The notes under the pieces: model-generated
The model's database searches: none
Told to the model about the DNA's origin: nothing
Seen by the model: only the letters and a program-made list of their open reading frames with translations
DNA from: Planotetraspora thailandica
Lineage (GTDB): Bacteria > Actinomycetota > Actinomycetes > Streptosporangiales > Streptosporangiaceae
Direction: 5' to 3'
Assembly (NCBI RefSeq): GCF_016863335.1
Contig: NZ_BOOR01000008.1
Location: 248,001-312,000, forward strand
DNA length: 64,000 nt
Program-made: the position numbers and the translations under genes
In this document: piece after piece, positions 45,552 through 53,950 of the stretch
How the letters are laid out: every line of letters begins with the position of its first letter
How positions within the stretch are numbered: position 1 is the first letter of the stretch

Positions 45552-45884
45552 TCATCGGGGCCGCAGGAGGCGCAGCGCCTTCTCCTTCTCGAAGTCGAGA
45601 GCCCGGCGCGGCGCCTGGATGCGGCCGATTCTGATGCCGAGGTCCCGTACGGCCTGGGCGACCGCGGGCTCCGACATCGCCCGCAGCGCGAACGCCAGCT
45701 CGGCGGGGGAGATGTCGAACCGGCGCTCCAGCTCCATGGCCTGGCTGACGGCGGTCAGCTCCTCAGGGCCGAACCTGCGGTGCGAGCCCCGGTCGCGTAC
45801 GGGAGGCAGAAGGCCGAGCGACTCGCGGTAGCGCAACATCCGAGGCGACACTCCGAGTCGCCGGGCGGCCTCGGTGATCCGCAT
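45552..45884 (-). CDS. MerR family transcriptional regulator
   Basis: A 110-residue MerR protein: MRITEAARRLGVSPRMLRYR is the winged helix-turn-helix start and RGSHRRFGPEELTAV is the wing. The remaining ~55 residues form the dimerisation coil with no Cys-rich metal site. ATG 45884 is preferred because GGAGGGGG lies just before it; ATG 45917 gives 11 extra residues. It stands alone, divergent from ahcY, which it might regulate, though nothing in the sequence proves that. Confidence 0.85.
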   Translation of the reverse strand: MRITEAARRLGVSPRMLRYRESLGLLPPVRDRGSHRRFGPEELTAVSQAMELERRFDISPAELAFALRAMSEPAVAQAVRDLGIRIGRIQAPRRALDFEKEKALRLLRPR

Positions 45885-46055
45885 CCCTGCCCCCTCCGTA
45901 CCGGCGTTTGCATCCACGTTAGACAGTTAGGCGGGCACTTGGCAGCCTCTGCAGCCCAAATCTCACAATCTCGTGTCAGATTCGCCCCCTCCGGCGTGCG
46001 TCGTGTCGTCTGAGCGGCCTAGACTCGGGTGCGACGAACAATGGAGGGACACGAA

Positions 46056-47483
46056 ATGGACTTCAAGGTCGCCGACCTTGCTCTTGCGGACTTCGGGCGC
46101 AAGGAGATCCGCCTCGCCGAGCACGAGATGCCGGGCCTGATGGCGACCCGTAAGGAGTACGCCGCTTCGCAGCCGCTCAGGGGCGCGAAGATCATGGGCT
46201 CGCTGCACATGACGATCCAGACCGCGGTGCTCATCGAGACGCTGGTCGCGCTCGGCGCCGACGTCCGCTGGGTGAGCTGCAACATCTTCTCCACCCAGGA
46301 CCACGCCGCCGCCGCGGTCGTCGTCGGCCCCAACGGCACGGTCGACAACCCCTCCGGCGTGCCGGTCTTCGCCTGGAAGGGCGAGACGCTGGAGGAGTAC
46401 TGGTGGTGCACCGAGCAGGCTCTCCAGTGGCCTGACGGCTCCGGCCCCAACATGATCCTCGACGACGGCGGCGACGCCACGCTCCTCGTCCACAAGGGCG
46501 CCGAGTTCGAGAAGGCGGGGGCCGTGCCGGCCGCGGGCGAGGACGACCCGGAGGAGTGGGGGATCATCCTCGACACGCTCCGCCGTACGATCACCGACGA
46601 GAAGCGCTGGACCAAGGTCGCCGGGGACATCAAGGGTGTCACCGAGGAGACGACCACTGGCGTGCACCGGCTCTATGAGATGCACAAGTCGGGCCAGCTG
46701 CTCTTCCCGGCGATCAACGTCAACGACTCGGTGACGAAGTCCAAGTTCGACAACAAGTACGGCTGCCGCCACTCGGTGATCGACGGTCTCAACCGGGCCA
46801 CCGACGTGCTCATCGGCGGCAAGGTCGCGGTGATCTGCGGCTACGGCGACGTCGGCAAGGGCTGCGCCGACGCGCTGCGCGGCCAGGGCGCCCGCGTGAT
46901 CGTGACCGAGATCGACCCGATCTGCGCGCTTCAGGCGGCCATGGACGGCTTCCAGGTCACCACGCTGGAGGACGTCGTCGGCATCGCCGACATCTTCGTC
47001 ACCACGACCGGCAACTTCGGCATCATCACCGCCGAGCACATGTCGCAGATGAAGCACCAGGCGATCGTGTCCAACATCGGCCACTTCGACAACGAGATCG
47101 ACATGGCCGGCCTGGGTCGCATCCCCGGCATCGTGAAGAACAACATCAAGCCGCAGGTCGACGAGTGGGTCTTCCCCGACGGGCACTCCATCCTCGTCCT
47201 GGCCGAGGGCCGTCTGATGAACCTGGGCTGCGCCACGGGCCACCCCTCGTTCGTGATGTCGAACTCGTTCACCAACCAGGTGATCGCCCAGATCGAGCTC
47301 TTCACCAAGACCGAGGAGTACCCGATCGGCGTCTACGTGCTGCCGAAGCACCTGGACGAGAAGGTCGCCCGCCTGCACCTGGACGCTCTCGGCGTCAAGC
47401 TGACCAAGCTGACGAAGAAGCAGGCCGAGTACATCGGAGTGCACGTCGAAGGCCCCTACAAGCCGGAGCACTACCGCTACTGA
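46056..47483 (+). CDS. ahcY: S-adenosylhomocysteine hydrolase (adenosylhomocysteinase)
   Basis: A 475-residue NAD-dependent enzyme that splits S-adenosylhomocysteine to adenosine and homocysteine and so removes the product inhibitor of methyltransferases. Visible features are LDDGGDAT and [10 protein letters not shown] (catalytic Asp, Glu), [16 protein letters not shown] (Lys, Asp, Asn, Cys), [13 protein letters not shown] (NAD loop), [11 protein letters not shown] (His) and the C-terminal KPEHYRY tail that reaches the neighbouring subunit. It has the ~35-residue insertion ([14 protein letters not shown]) typical of mycobacterial and eukaryotic enzymes. ATG 46056 follows GGAGGG at 8 bp. This is the sahH of the mtrA neighbourhood. 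Confidence 0.96.
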   Translation: MDFKVADLALADFGRKEIRLAEHEMPGLMATRKEYAASQPLRGAKIMGSLHMTIQTAVLIETLVALGADVRWVSCNIFSTQDHAAAAVVVGPNGTVDNPSGVPVFAWKGETLEEYWWCTEQALQWPDGSGPNMILDDGGDATLLVHKGAEFEKAGAVPAAGEDDPEEWGIILDTLRRTITDEKRWTKVAGDIKGVTEETTTGVHRLYEMHKSGQLLFPAINVNDSVTKSKFDNKYGCRHSVIDGLNRATDVLIGGKVAVICGYGDVGKGCADALRGQGARVIVTEIDPICALQAAMDGFQVTTLEDVVGIADIFVTTTGNFGIITAEHMSQMKHQAIVSNIGHFDNEIDMAGLGRIPGIVKNNIKPQVDEWVFPDGHSILVLAEGRLMNLGCATGHPSFVMSNSFTNQVIAQIELFTKTEEYPIGVYVLPKHLDEKVARLHLDALGVKLTKLTKKQAEYIGVHVEGPYKPEHYRY

Positions 47484-47504
47484 TCGCCGGGCCCCCATGG
47501 GGGC

Positions 47505-47661
47505 GTGATCTCCGCCCCATGGGGGTGATCGGCCTCCGTTGGGGTGACCACACTCTCATGGTGGTGATCACACCCTCGTGGTGGTGGTCACGCCTCCACG
47601 GTGGTGATCACACCCCGTTGGGTGGCCATGCCCTCATGGGGGTGACCACACTCTCATGGTG
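47505..47661 (+). repeat. Tandem 20-bp repeat with GTGATC core downstream of ahcY
   Basis: Eight units of 18-20 bp, for example GTGATCTCCGCCCCATGGGG, GTGACCACACTCTCATGGTG (twice, identical), GTGATCACACCCTCGTGGTG and GTGGTCACGCCTCCACGGTG. The following unit in phase is the first 19-bp copy of the 53-bp-period array at 47662. The tandem starts ~22 bp after the ahcY stop. Confidence 0.85.
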
Positions 47662-47989
47662 GTGATCATGCAGAAGTTCGTGGGAACGGCCGCTGGGCTG
47701 GCCGTTCCCTGGTCGTGATCATGCAGAAGTTCGAAGACATAACGGTTGACCAGCAGTTTTCTGGGTCGTGATCATGCAGTACTTCGCGAAGCTCGTGACT
47801 GAGCTGCGAGTACGGACTTCGTGATCATGCAGTCGCGGGTGATTTGTCCGACGAGAGTCCACATTCACCCCATTGCATGATCACGAAATGCGTTTTCGCA
47901 GCTCAGTGGGCACTTTTCCGAACTTCTGCATGATCGCGATCGAGAAATGGCAAGGTCGGCGCCACATCGGCGAACTTCTGCATGATCAC
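47662..47989. repeat. Convergent pair of 53-bp-period repeat arrays between the two ahcY genes
   Basis: Plus-strand copies start at 47662, 47715 and 47768 (last with two changes); a terminal copy GTGATCATGCA starts at 47821. Minus-strand copies lie at 47971-47989 and 47919-47937 (one mismatch), with a terminal copy ending 47874-47884. Steps are 53 bp except one of 52. The first spacer is a perfect 10-bp hairpin, GGGAACGGCC / GGCCGTTCCC around GCTGGGCT. The third is an imperfect hairpin. Centres are TGGGCTGG, TGACCAGC, TGAGCTGC and TGAGCTGC. The array stops 21 bp before the start of the second hydrolase gene. Confidence 0.92.
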
Positions 47990-48010
47990 GCGGAAAGGGG
48001 GAGGGGTCAG

Positions 48011-49252
48011 GTGAATGACGGTTTGGCGGAGGCGGGGGAGCGGCGAGTCGGCTGGGCCGCACGCTCCATGCCGGTCCTTCAGGCCATCGCGGCCGGCTTC
48101 GCCGAGGACAGGCCGCTCGACGGGCTCCGGATCGCCGCCTGTCTCCACGTGACCGCCGAGACCGCCGTTCTGATGGGTGCGCTGAAGGCCGGCGGCGCCG
48201 AGATCTCTCTGGCCGCGTCCAACCCACTTTCCACCCAGGACGACGTCGCCGCGGTGTTGTCCGAGTACGGCATGGCCGTACATGCCCGGGCCGGCGTCGA
48301 CCGGGACACCTACTACCGACACATCCATCAAACGCTTGATATAGCGCCACAAATCGTGCTCGACGATGGTTGTGACCTCGTCAACATTCTCCACACCGAG
48401 CGGACCGAGTTGCTCGGCGACGTCGCCGGCGGCTGCGAGGAGACCACGACGGGCATCATCCGGCTCCGCCAGATGGCCGCGGAGGGTGCGCTCACGTTCC
48501 CCATGGTCGCGGTCAACGACACTCGCACCAAGCGCATGTTCGACAACCGGTACGGCACGGGCCAGTCGACCCTCGACGGGATCATGCGCGCCACCAACAT
48601 CCTGCTCGCGGGCCGTACGGTGGTCGTCGCGGGCTTCGGATTCTGCGGTCGCGGCGTGGCCGAGCGGGCCAAGGGCCTCGGCGCCCGGGTGGTCGTGACC
48701 GAGATCGACCCGGTGAAGGCGCTGGACGCCTCGCTGCAGGGATACGACGTCCAGCCGATGAGCCGGGCCGCGGAGATCGGCGACGTGTTCGTGACGGTGA
48801 CCGGCGACCGCGACGTCGTCCGCGCCGAGCATCTGGCCGTCATGAAGGACGGCGCGATCCTCGCCAACGCGGGCCACTTCGACGTGGAGATCGACGTACG
48901 CGCCCTGGAAGACATGGCACAGTCCGTAAATTTCGGGGTTCGCCCCAACACGGATGAGTACGTTCTGGACGACGGCAGGCGACTGCTGCTCCTCGCCGAG
49001 GGCCGCCTGGTCAATCTGACCGCGGCCGAGGGCCATCCGGCGGCGGTCATGGACATGTCGTTCTCCGCCCAGGCCCTGGCCGTCTCCTGGCTCGCGCGCG
49101 AGGCGGCGCGGCTCTCGCCCGGCGTGTACGACGTGCCGCCGGACATCGACGTTCAGGTGGCCCGGCTCAAACTCGCCGCCGCGGGCATCGTCATCGACGA
49201 ACTGACCCCGGAGCAGGAGGAATACCTGCACTCCTGGCGCGTCGGCTCATAG
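48011..49252 (+). CDS. Second adenosylhomocysteinase-like protein, short archaeal/thermophile type
   Basis: A 413-residue paralogue from GTG 48011 (GAGGGG site). It keeps the catalytic blocks LDDGCDLV, EETTTGIIRL, VNDTRTKRMFDNRYGT and NAGHFDVEID and the NAD loop GFGFCGRGVAERA. It differs from the first copy in three ways: it lacks the ~35-residue insertion, the Cys after NRYG is Thr, and the C-terminal KPxHYRY tail is missing. These are traits of archaeal and Thermotoga hydrolases, some of which prefer S-inosylhomocysteine or related nucleosides. The substrate here is open. Its promoter region is the repeat array. Confidence 0.88.
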   Translation: MNDGLAEAGERRVGWAARSMPVLQAIAAGFAEDRPLDGLRIAACLHVTAETAVLMGALKAGGAEISLAASNPLSTQDDVAAVLSEYGMAVHARAGVDRDTYYRHIHQTLDIAPQIVLDDGCDLVNILHTERTELLGDVAGGCEETTTGIIRLRQMAAEGALTFPMVAVNDTRTKRMFDNRYGTGQSTLDGIMRATNILLAGRTVVVAGFGFCGRGVAERAKGLGARVVVTEIDPVKALDASLQGYDVQPMSRAAEIGDVFVTVTGDRDVVRAEHLAVMKDGAILANAGHFDVEIDVRALEDMAQSVNFGVRPNTDEYVLDDGRRLLLLAEGRLVNLTAAEGHPAAVMDMSFSAQALAVSWLAREAARLSPGVYDVPPDIDVQVARLKLAAAGIVIDELTPEQEEYLHSWRVGS

Positions 49253-49281
49253 GCCACATCAAGGGCCCAGAAAGGGTAGTG

Positions 49282-49322
49282 GGCACGGCCTGTGCGGCCT
49301 CTCCCTCCGCACGAGCCGTGCC
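49282..49322. terminator. Bidirectional terminator hairpin
   Basis: Two-level stem between convergent genes: GGCACGGC / GCCGTGCC (49282-49289, 49315-49322) enclosing GTGCGG / CCGCAC (49292-49297, 49307-49312) with a 9-nt loop. It sits 30 bp past the second hydrolase stop and 77 bp beyond the minus-strand RDD gene's end. Confidence 0.7.
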
Positions 49323-49398
49323 TCACCTCAACCCCACAGCAGGCATGGCCCCCATGACCTGCCATAACGCCAATGCCCCTCATGTCGGGGTCTACACA

Positions 49399-50376
49399 TC
49401 AAGATGGGGGAACAAATCCACCAGGTGTCGGTCTGGCCGGTTCCTGGGGCTCGGGACGCGCCTGTCCCCCTGTGCGTGTATCGCCTTGCGGCGCGGGGTT
49501 CCCGGGGCTCGGGGCGGCCTGGCCGTACGGATTGGCCGCGCCGTAGACCGGTGCCCCTCCGTACGCCGCCGTTCCTCCGTACGGAGACACCTGCGGCATC
49601 CCGGGGGCCTGGCCGTACGGCACGGCGGGGCCGCGCGTCTGTGCGAGCCGCACCTCCTCACGCCTGCGGCGCTCGGCGAGGACGGCGGCGAGATAGGAGT
49701 ACGGCGGGACGCCCGGCGGCGGGGGAGGCGAGACGCGCGCGCTCACCTGGTTCGCGATCTGTATGCCCATCTGGTGCTGCATGGCGGGGGAGAGTTGGTG
49801 CCAGCGCAGGAGATATCGCCGGGCCGTGTTGGCGAGTTCGTCGGGGAGTTGTGACAGCTGCAGCGACGCGGCCCACCTGGCGAGCTGGGGCGGCATCGGG
49901 GGCGGCGGGGCCTCCCGCGGCCCGCGCTCCCCGATGACGATCGTTCCGGCGAAGATGTCACCGAGCCGCTTGCCCTTCTCGTTGAGCAGCGAGATGAGCA
50001 GCGCGGGAGCACCCGTGAAGGCCCACAGCTCCAGGAGTCCGGCGAGGCCGCGGAACAACGCCTGCCGGAAACGCTCGGGGCCGCCGTCTTCGCTGACGAC
50101 TCTGAGCCCGAGCGCGAGCTTGCCGAGGCTGCGCCCCCTGGTCACCGTCTCGAAGATCACCGGATAGCCGACGAGCACGAGCGCGGAGAAGAAGATCGCC
50201 AGGCCCGCGGACAAGGCGTCATCGGTGATCGCGGAGGCGTTCGTCACCAGGAACACGATCCCGATCAAGATGATCGTCTGAACGATCCAGTCGATGATGA
50301 AGGCCACGGCGCGGCTCGGGAGCTGCGCGACCCGCACCTCGAGGATGACGGCCTCACCCGTCACGACTTCTGACAC
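49399..50376 (-). CDS. RDD family membrane protein
   Basis: A 325-residue protein. The N-terminal ~150 residues are an RDD domain: SRAVAFIIDWIVQTIILIGIVFLV (Arg and Asp of the name), VTRGRSLGKLALGLRVVSEDG and a third helix. Then comes an amphipathic region and a Pro/Gly/Tyr/Ala-rich tail of about 100 residues (YGGTAAYGGAPVYGAANPYG). RDD proteins are poorly understood; some affect ion exchange. It is divergent from spoIIM (40-bp gap) and is a regular member of the MoxR gene neighbourhood. Confidence 0.85.
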   Translation of the reverse strand: MSEVVTGEAVILEVRVAQLPSRAVAFIIDWIVQTIILIGIVFLVTNASAITDDALSAGLAIFFSALVLVGYPVIFETVTRGRSLGKLALGLRVVSEDGGPERFRQALFRGLAGLLELWAFTGAPALLISLLNEKGKRLGDIFAGTIVIGERGPREAPPPPMPPQLARWAASLQLSQLPDELANTARRYLLRWHQLSPAMQHQMGIQIANQVSARVSPPPPPGVPPYSYLAAVLAERRRREEVRLAQTRGPAVPYGQAPGMPQVSPYGGTAAYGGAPVYGAANPYGQAAPSPGNPAPQGDTRTGGQARPEPQEPARPTPGGFVPPS

Positions 50377-50416
50377 ACTCGCACCTTACTGTGCAGTGGT
50401 CGATAGGGTTTGATCT

Positions 50417-51409
50417 GTGGACATCGATGCGTTTGTCGCCGCCAACAAGCCGACCTGGGACCGGCTTGACGACCTGGTACGGCGGCGCCGCTCGCTGAAC
50501 GGCGCGGAGGTCGACGAACTCGTCGAGCTCTACCAGCGCGTCGCCACCCATCTGTCCATCATGCGGTCGAGCTCGCGAGACGCGATCATGATCGGCCGCC
50601 TTTCCACCCTCGTCGCCCGGGCACGCTCGGCCGTCACCGGCGCGCACACCCCGGCCTGGCGAGAGGTCGTGCGCTTCTTCACGGTGTCGTTCCCCGTCGT
50701 GGCCTACCGGGCCCGCCGATGGTGGCTCGGCGCGACGCTCGCCTCGATCGTGGTGGGATACGTCGTCGGCGTGTGGGTGGCCAAGAACCCCGACGTCCAG
50801 AACGCGATCGCGCCCCCCGAAGAAATCAAGCAACTGGTTGAGCACGACTTCGCGGACTACTACTCCGCGCATCCCGCGGGGTCGTTCGCCGGTCAGGTCT
50901 GGCTCAACAACGCCTACCTGTCCCTCCAGGTCATCGCGTCATCGATCTTCATGGGGGTGCTCATCCCCTATGTGCTGTGGAACAACGCCCTGAACGTCGG
51001 CGTCTCCGGCGGGCTCATGGCCGCGCACGGGAAGTCCGACATCTTCTGGGGCCTGATCCTCCCGCACGGCATGCTGGAGCTCACCGCCGTCTTCCTCGCC
51101 GCCGGCGTCGGGATGCGCCTCGGCTGGACGGTCGTCGACCCGGGACCCCGGCGCCGCGGGGAGGCCCTCGCCGAGCAGGGCAGGGCCGCGATGAGCGTGG
51201 CCCTGGGGCTGATCGCCGTCCTGTTCGTCTCCGGGCTCATCGAGGCGGGCGTCACACCGTCCGGCCTGCCCACGTGGGCGCGCATCGGGATCGGTGTGCT
51301 CGCCGAGGCGCTCTTCCTCACCTATGTGATCGTCCTCGGCCGCCGTGCCGTACGGCGGGACGAGACCGGTGACATCGAGCAGGCACCGGATCTCGCACCC
51401 ACCGCCTGA
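50417..51409 (+). CDS. Stage II sporulation protein M (SpoIIM) family membrane protein
   Basis: A 330-residue protein starting at GTG 50417. It has an N-terminal soluble region (WDRLDDLVRRRRSLNGAEVDELVELYQRVATHLS) and about six helices with SpoIIM-family blocks (AGSFAGQVWLNNAYLSLQVIASSIFMGVLIPYV split around loops; FWGLILPHGMLELTAVFLAAG). In Bacillus SpoIIM works in engulfment with SpoIID/P; in actinomycetes the family is found with RDD and MoxR genes and its role is unknown. It is convergent with the DUF58 gene, with only 3 bp between stops. Confidence 0.85.
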   Translation: MDIDAFVAANKPTWDRLDDLVRRRRSLNGAEVDELVELYQRVATHLSIMRSSSRDAIMIGRLSTLVARARSAVTGAHTPAWREVVRFFTVSFPVVAYRARRWWLGATLASIVVGYVVGVWVAKNPDVQNAIAPPEEIKQLVEHDFADYYSAHPAGSFAGQVWLNNAYLSLQVIASSIFMGVLIPYVLWNNALNVGVSGGLMAAHGKSDIFWGLILPHGMLELTAVFLAAGVGMRLGWTVVDPGPRRRGEALAEQGRAAMSVALGLIAVLFVSGLIEAGVTPSGLPTWARIGIGVLAEALFLTYVIVLGRRAVRRDETGDIEQAPDLAPTA

Positions 51410-51412
51410 GCG

Positions 51413-52795
51413 CTACAGGCGGCCCGAGGCCTTGAGCGCGAGGTAGGCGTCCGCCAGCGCGGGCGCCAGGTCTTCGGGGAGGGCGTCCACGACCTCGACG
51501 CCGTGACGGCGCAGCCGCGACGTGATGCACCGCCGCTCGCCGCGCAGCTGCTCGGCCGCCGCCGCGTCGTAGACCAGTTCGGGCGTGCCCCTGCCCGCGG
51601 CCATCGCGGCCACGCGCGGGTCGGCGACGGCGGCGACCAGCACCAGATGCCGCGAGGACAGCTGGGGGAGCAGGGGCAGCAGGCCCTCGTTCATCGCCGC
51701 GGCGTTGAGGTCGGTCAGCAGCACCACGAGGCAGCGCCGTTTGGCCCGGGCGAGGACGGCCGCGACCATACCGGGCGAGTCGGCCTCGACCAGCTCGGCC
51801 TCGATCGGAGCCATGGTGTTGACCAGCGCCGACAAGAGTTCGGTGCGCGAGGCTCCCGACAACCACGCGCGCACCGCCCGGTCGTAGGCGAGGAAGTCGA
51901 CCCGGTCTCCCGCCCGTGCCGCGAGGGCGGCCAGCAACAGCGCGGCGTCCATCGACCAGTCCAGGCGCGGCCACCCGGGAGCGGGAAGGTTCTCGCCGCC
52001 CCGGTCGCCCGGTGTGTCGTGCTGCGCCGTCTGCTCGTCCGGCATCGACGGGATGGGCGACGTGCCCACTCTGCCCGCCGACGTGCGGCCGGTGTCGAGC
52101 ACGATTAGCACCCGGCGGTCGCGTTCGGGACGCCACGTCCGCACGACGACGTCATTGCGCCGGGCGCTGGCCCGCCAGTCGATGGACCGCACGTCGTCGC
52201 CGGCCACATACTCCCGCAGCGAGTCGAACTCGGTCCCCTGGCCGCGCACCAGAGCCGGGTGCTGCCCGTCCAGCTCTCGCAGCTTGGACAGCTTGGCCGG
52301 GAGGTGCTTGCGGCTGAGGAAGGGCGGGAGCACCCGTACGGACCAGGGAACCCGATGGGTCCCCTGTCGTGCGGCCAGGCCGAGCGGCCCCAGCGAACGC
52401 ACCGTCACCGATACGGCCTCGCGGTCGCCCCTTCGGGTCGGAGTCAGCGTGACGGTCAGGCGACGGCGCTCGCCCCGCGGCACATCGACCTTGAGCTCCC
52501 TGGGCGTCGCTCCCGCCGAGGGCGGCCAGGCGTCGCGCAGCACGCCCCGCACCCTCCGCGATCCCGGGTTCTCCACGATCAGGCCGATCGTGACCGACTG
52601 GCCGAGCCGTACGAGCCGCTCGCCCTCGCGCCTGAAGCGCAACGGGCGCACGCTGCCGGCGAGCAGCAGGTCGATCACGACCAGGAAGGCCAGGAGCAGC
52701 ACGATGCCGAGGACCGCCATCCCGGGTGCGGGCGCGATGAAGACCACGATGGCGCCCAGGGCCGCGAGCAGGCCCACGCGTCCCGTCAGCGCCAT
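51413..52795 (-). CDS. DUF58 domain-containing protein (MoxR partner)
   Basis: A 460-residue protein. Two membrane helices at the N-terminus (LLAALGAIVVFIAPAPGMAV, LGIVLLLAFLVVIDLLLAG) precede a beta-rich domain, then the DUF58 core GTEFDSLREYVAGDDVRSID, WRASARRNDVVVRT and a vWA-like segment RRVLIVLDTGRTSAG. DUF58 proteins pair with MoxR ATPases, which are thought to mature or activate protein complexes. ATG 52795 is chosen over a longer frame running into the repeat array. It lies 141 bp after moxR on the same strand. Confidence 0.88.
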   Translation of the reverse strand: MALTGRVGLLAALGAIVVFIAPAPGMAVLGIVLLLAFLVVIDLLLAGSVRPLRFRREGERLVRLGQSVTIGLIVENPGSRRVRGVLRDAWPPSAGATPRELKVDVPRGERRRLTVTLTPTRRGDREAVSVTVRSLGPLGLAARQGTHRVPWSVRVLPPFLSRKHLPAKLSKLRELDGQHPALVRGQGTEFDSLREYVAGDDVRSIDWRASARRNDVVVRTWRPERDRRVLIVLDTGRTSAGRVGTSPIPSMPDEQTAQHDTPGDRGGENLPAPGWPRLDWSMDAALLLAALAARAGDRVDFLAYDRAVRAWLSGASRTELLSALVNTMAPIEAELVEADSPGMVAAVLARAKRRCLVVLLTDLNAAAMNEGLLPLLPQLSSRHLVLVAAVADPRVAAMAAGRGTPELVYDAAAAEQLRGERRCITSRLRRHGVEVVDALPEDLAPALADAYLALKASGRL

Positions 52796-52852
52796 GGCGT
52801 CGCCTTTCCGTCTCGTACGGCTCTCGCCACCGGTACGGCTCCCGGCGCACAT

Positions 52853-52916
52853 TGCATGATCACGAAATTCATCTTCCCAGCTCAGCCACGTTGATCGCGA
52901 AGTTCTGCATGATCAC
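52853..52916 (-). repeat. 53-bp-period repeat pair between moxR and DUF58
   Basis: On the minus strand one full copy (one change: GAACTTCG instead of GAAGTTCG) lies at 52898-52916, and a terminal copy GTGATCATGCA at 52853-52863. The step is 53 bp; spacer centre TGAGCTGG. This is the shortest array and lies 58 bp before the DUF58 start. Confidence 0.85.
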
Positions 52917-52936
52917 GACCACCCCCTTGGGCGGCG

Positions 52937-53950
52937 TCAGCGGGGGACGGAGACGGACGAGAGGATGCCGTCCAGGACGCCGTCGGGGGTGGCGCCTTCC
53001 AGCTCCGCCTCCGGCCGCAGCTGCACACGATGCCGCAACGCCGGCCGGGCCAGCGCCTTGACGTCGTCCGGGGTGACGTACGTCCGGCCGGACAACCAGC
53101 CCCACGCCCGCGCGGCGGCCAGCAGGGCGGTCGCACCTCGCGGCGAGACCCCGAGCTGGAGTGCCGGCGACTGCCGGGTGGCCCGGGCGAGGTCGACGAC
53201 GTATCCGAGCACCTCCGGGCTGACGTGCACCTGCTTGACCGCCGTACGGCCCGCCTCCAGGTCGGCCGCGGACGCCACCGGCTTGATGTGCGAAAGGTCG
53301 CGCGGGTCGAACCCGAGGGCGTGCCGTTCGAGGACGGCGATCTCCTGGTCCCGGGGCGGCAGCGGCACGGTCAGCTTGAGCAGGAACCGGTCGAGCTGCG
53401 CCTCGGGCAGCTGATAGGTGCCCTCGTACTCGATGGGGTTCTGGGTGGCCGCCACGATGAACGGGTCGGGTAGCGCACGCGGCGTGCCGTCGACGCTGAC
53501 CTGGCGCTCCTCCATCGCTTCGAGCAGCGCGGCCTGGGTCTTCGGCGGCGTGCGGTTGATCTCGTCGGCGAGCAGCAGGTTGGTGAAGACCGGCCCCTCG
53601 CGGAACTCGAACTCCGCCGACTTGGCGTCGAAGACCAGCGAACCGGTCACGTCGCCGGGCATCAGGTCGGGGGTGAACTGCACGCGCTTGAAGTCCAGGG
53701 ACAACGCGGAGGCCAGGCTGCGGACCATGAGTGTCTTGGCCACGCCGGGAACGCCTTCGAGCAGCACGTGGCCGCGGCACAGAAGCGCGATCACCAGTCC
53801 GGTGACGACGGAGTCCTGCCCCACCACGGCCTTGCCTACTTCGGCCCGCAACGTGGCGAGCGCCTCTCGCGCGGCCACGGCGGCGGGCGTCTCATGCTGA
53901 GGGGTGCCGGGTCCGCCGAATCCGGGTGCTCCGAATCCAGGAGTGGTCAC
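52937..53950 (-). CDS. moxR: MoxR-type AAA ATPase
   Basis: A 337-residue AAA+ ATPase. Walker A is EGVPGVAKTLMVRSLA, Walker B is LLLADEINRTPPKTQAALLEAM, sensor 1 is FIVAATQNPIEYEGTY and the lid has SPRGATALLAAARAWGWLSG. MoxR proteins act as chaperone-like ATPases with DUF58/vWA partners. The N-terminal ~20 residues are Gly/Pro-rich. Its start overlaps the DUF4350 stop by 4 bp, so it is translated in one coupled operon with three upstream membrane-protein genes. Confidence 0.93.
   Translation of the reverse strand: MTTPGFGAPGFGGPGTPQHETPAAVAAREALATLRAEVGKAVVGQDSVVTGLVIALLCRGHVLLEGVPGVAKTLMVRSLASALSLDFKRVQFTPDLMPGDVTGSLVFDAKSAEFEFREGPVFTNLLLADEINRTPPKTQAALLEAMEERQVSVDGTPRALPDPFIVAATQNPIEYEGTYQLPEAQLDRFLLKLTVPLPPRDQEIAVLERHALGFDPRDLSHIKPVASAADLEAGRTAVKQVHVSPEVLGYVVDLARATRQSPALQLGVSPRGATALLAAARAWGWLSGRTYVTPDDVKALARPALRHRVQLRPEAELEGATPDGVLDGILSSVSVPR

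Noticed and set aside
45918-46055. SAH riboswitch upstream of ahcY
   Set aside because: The 138-bp leader has no recognisable SAH-aptamer core and is GC-poor in stems; nothing supports a riboswitch.
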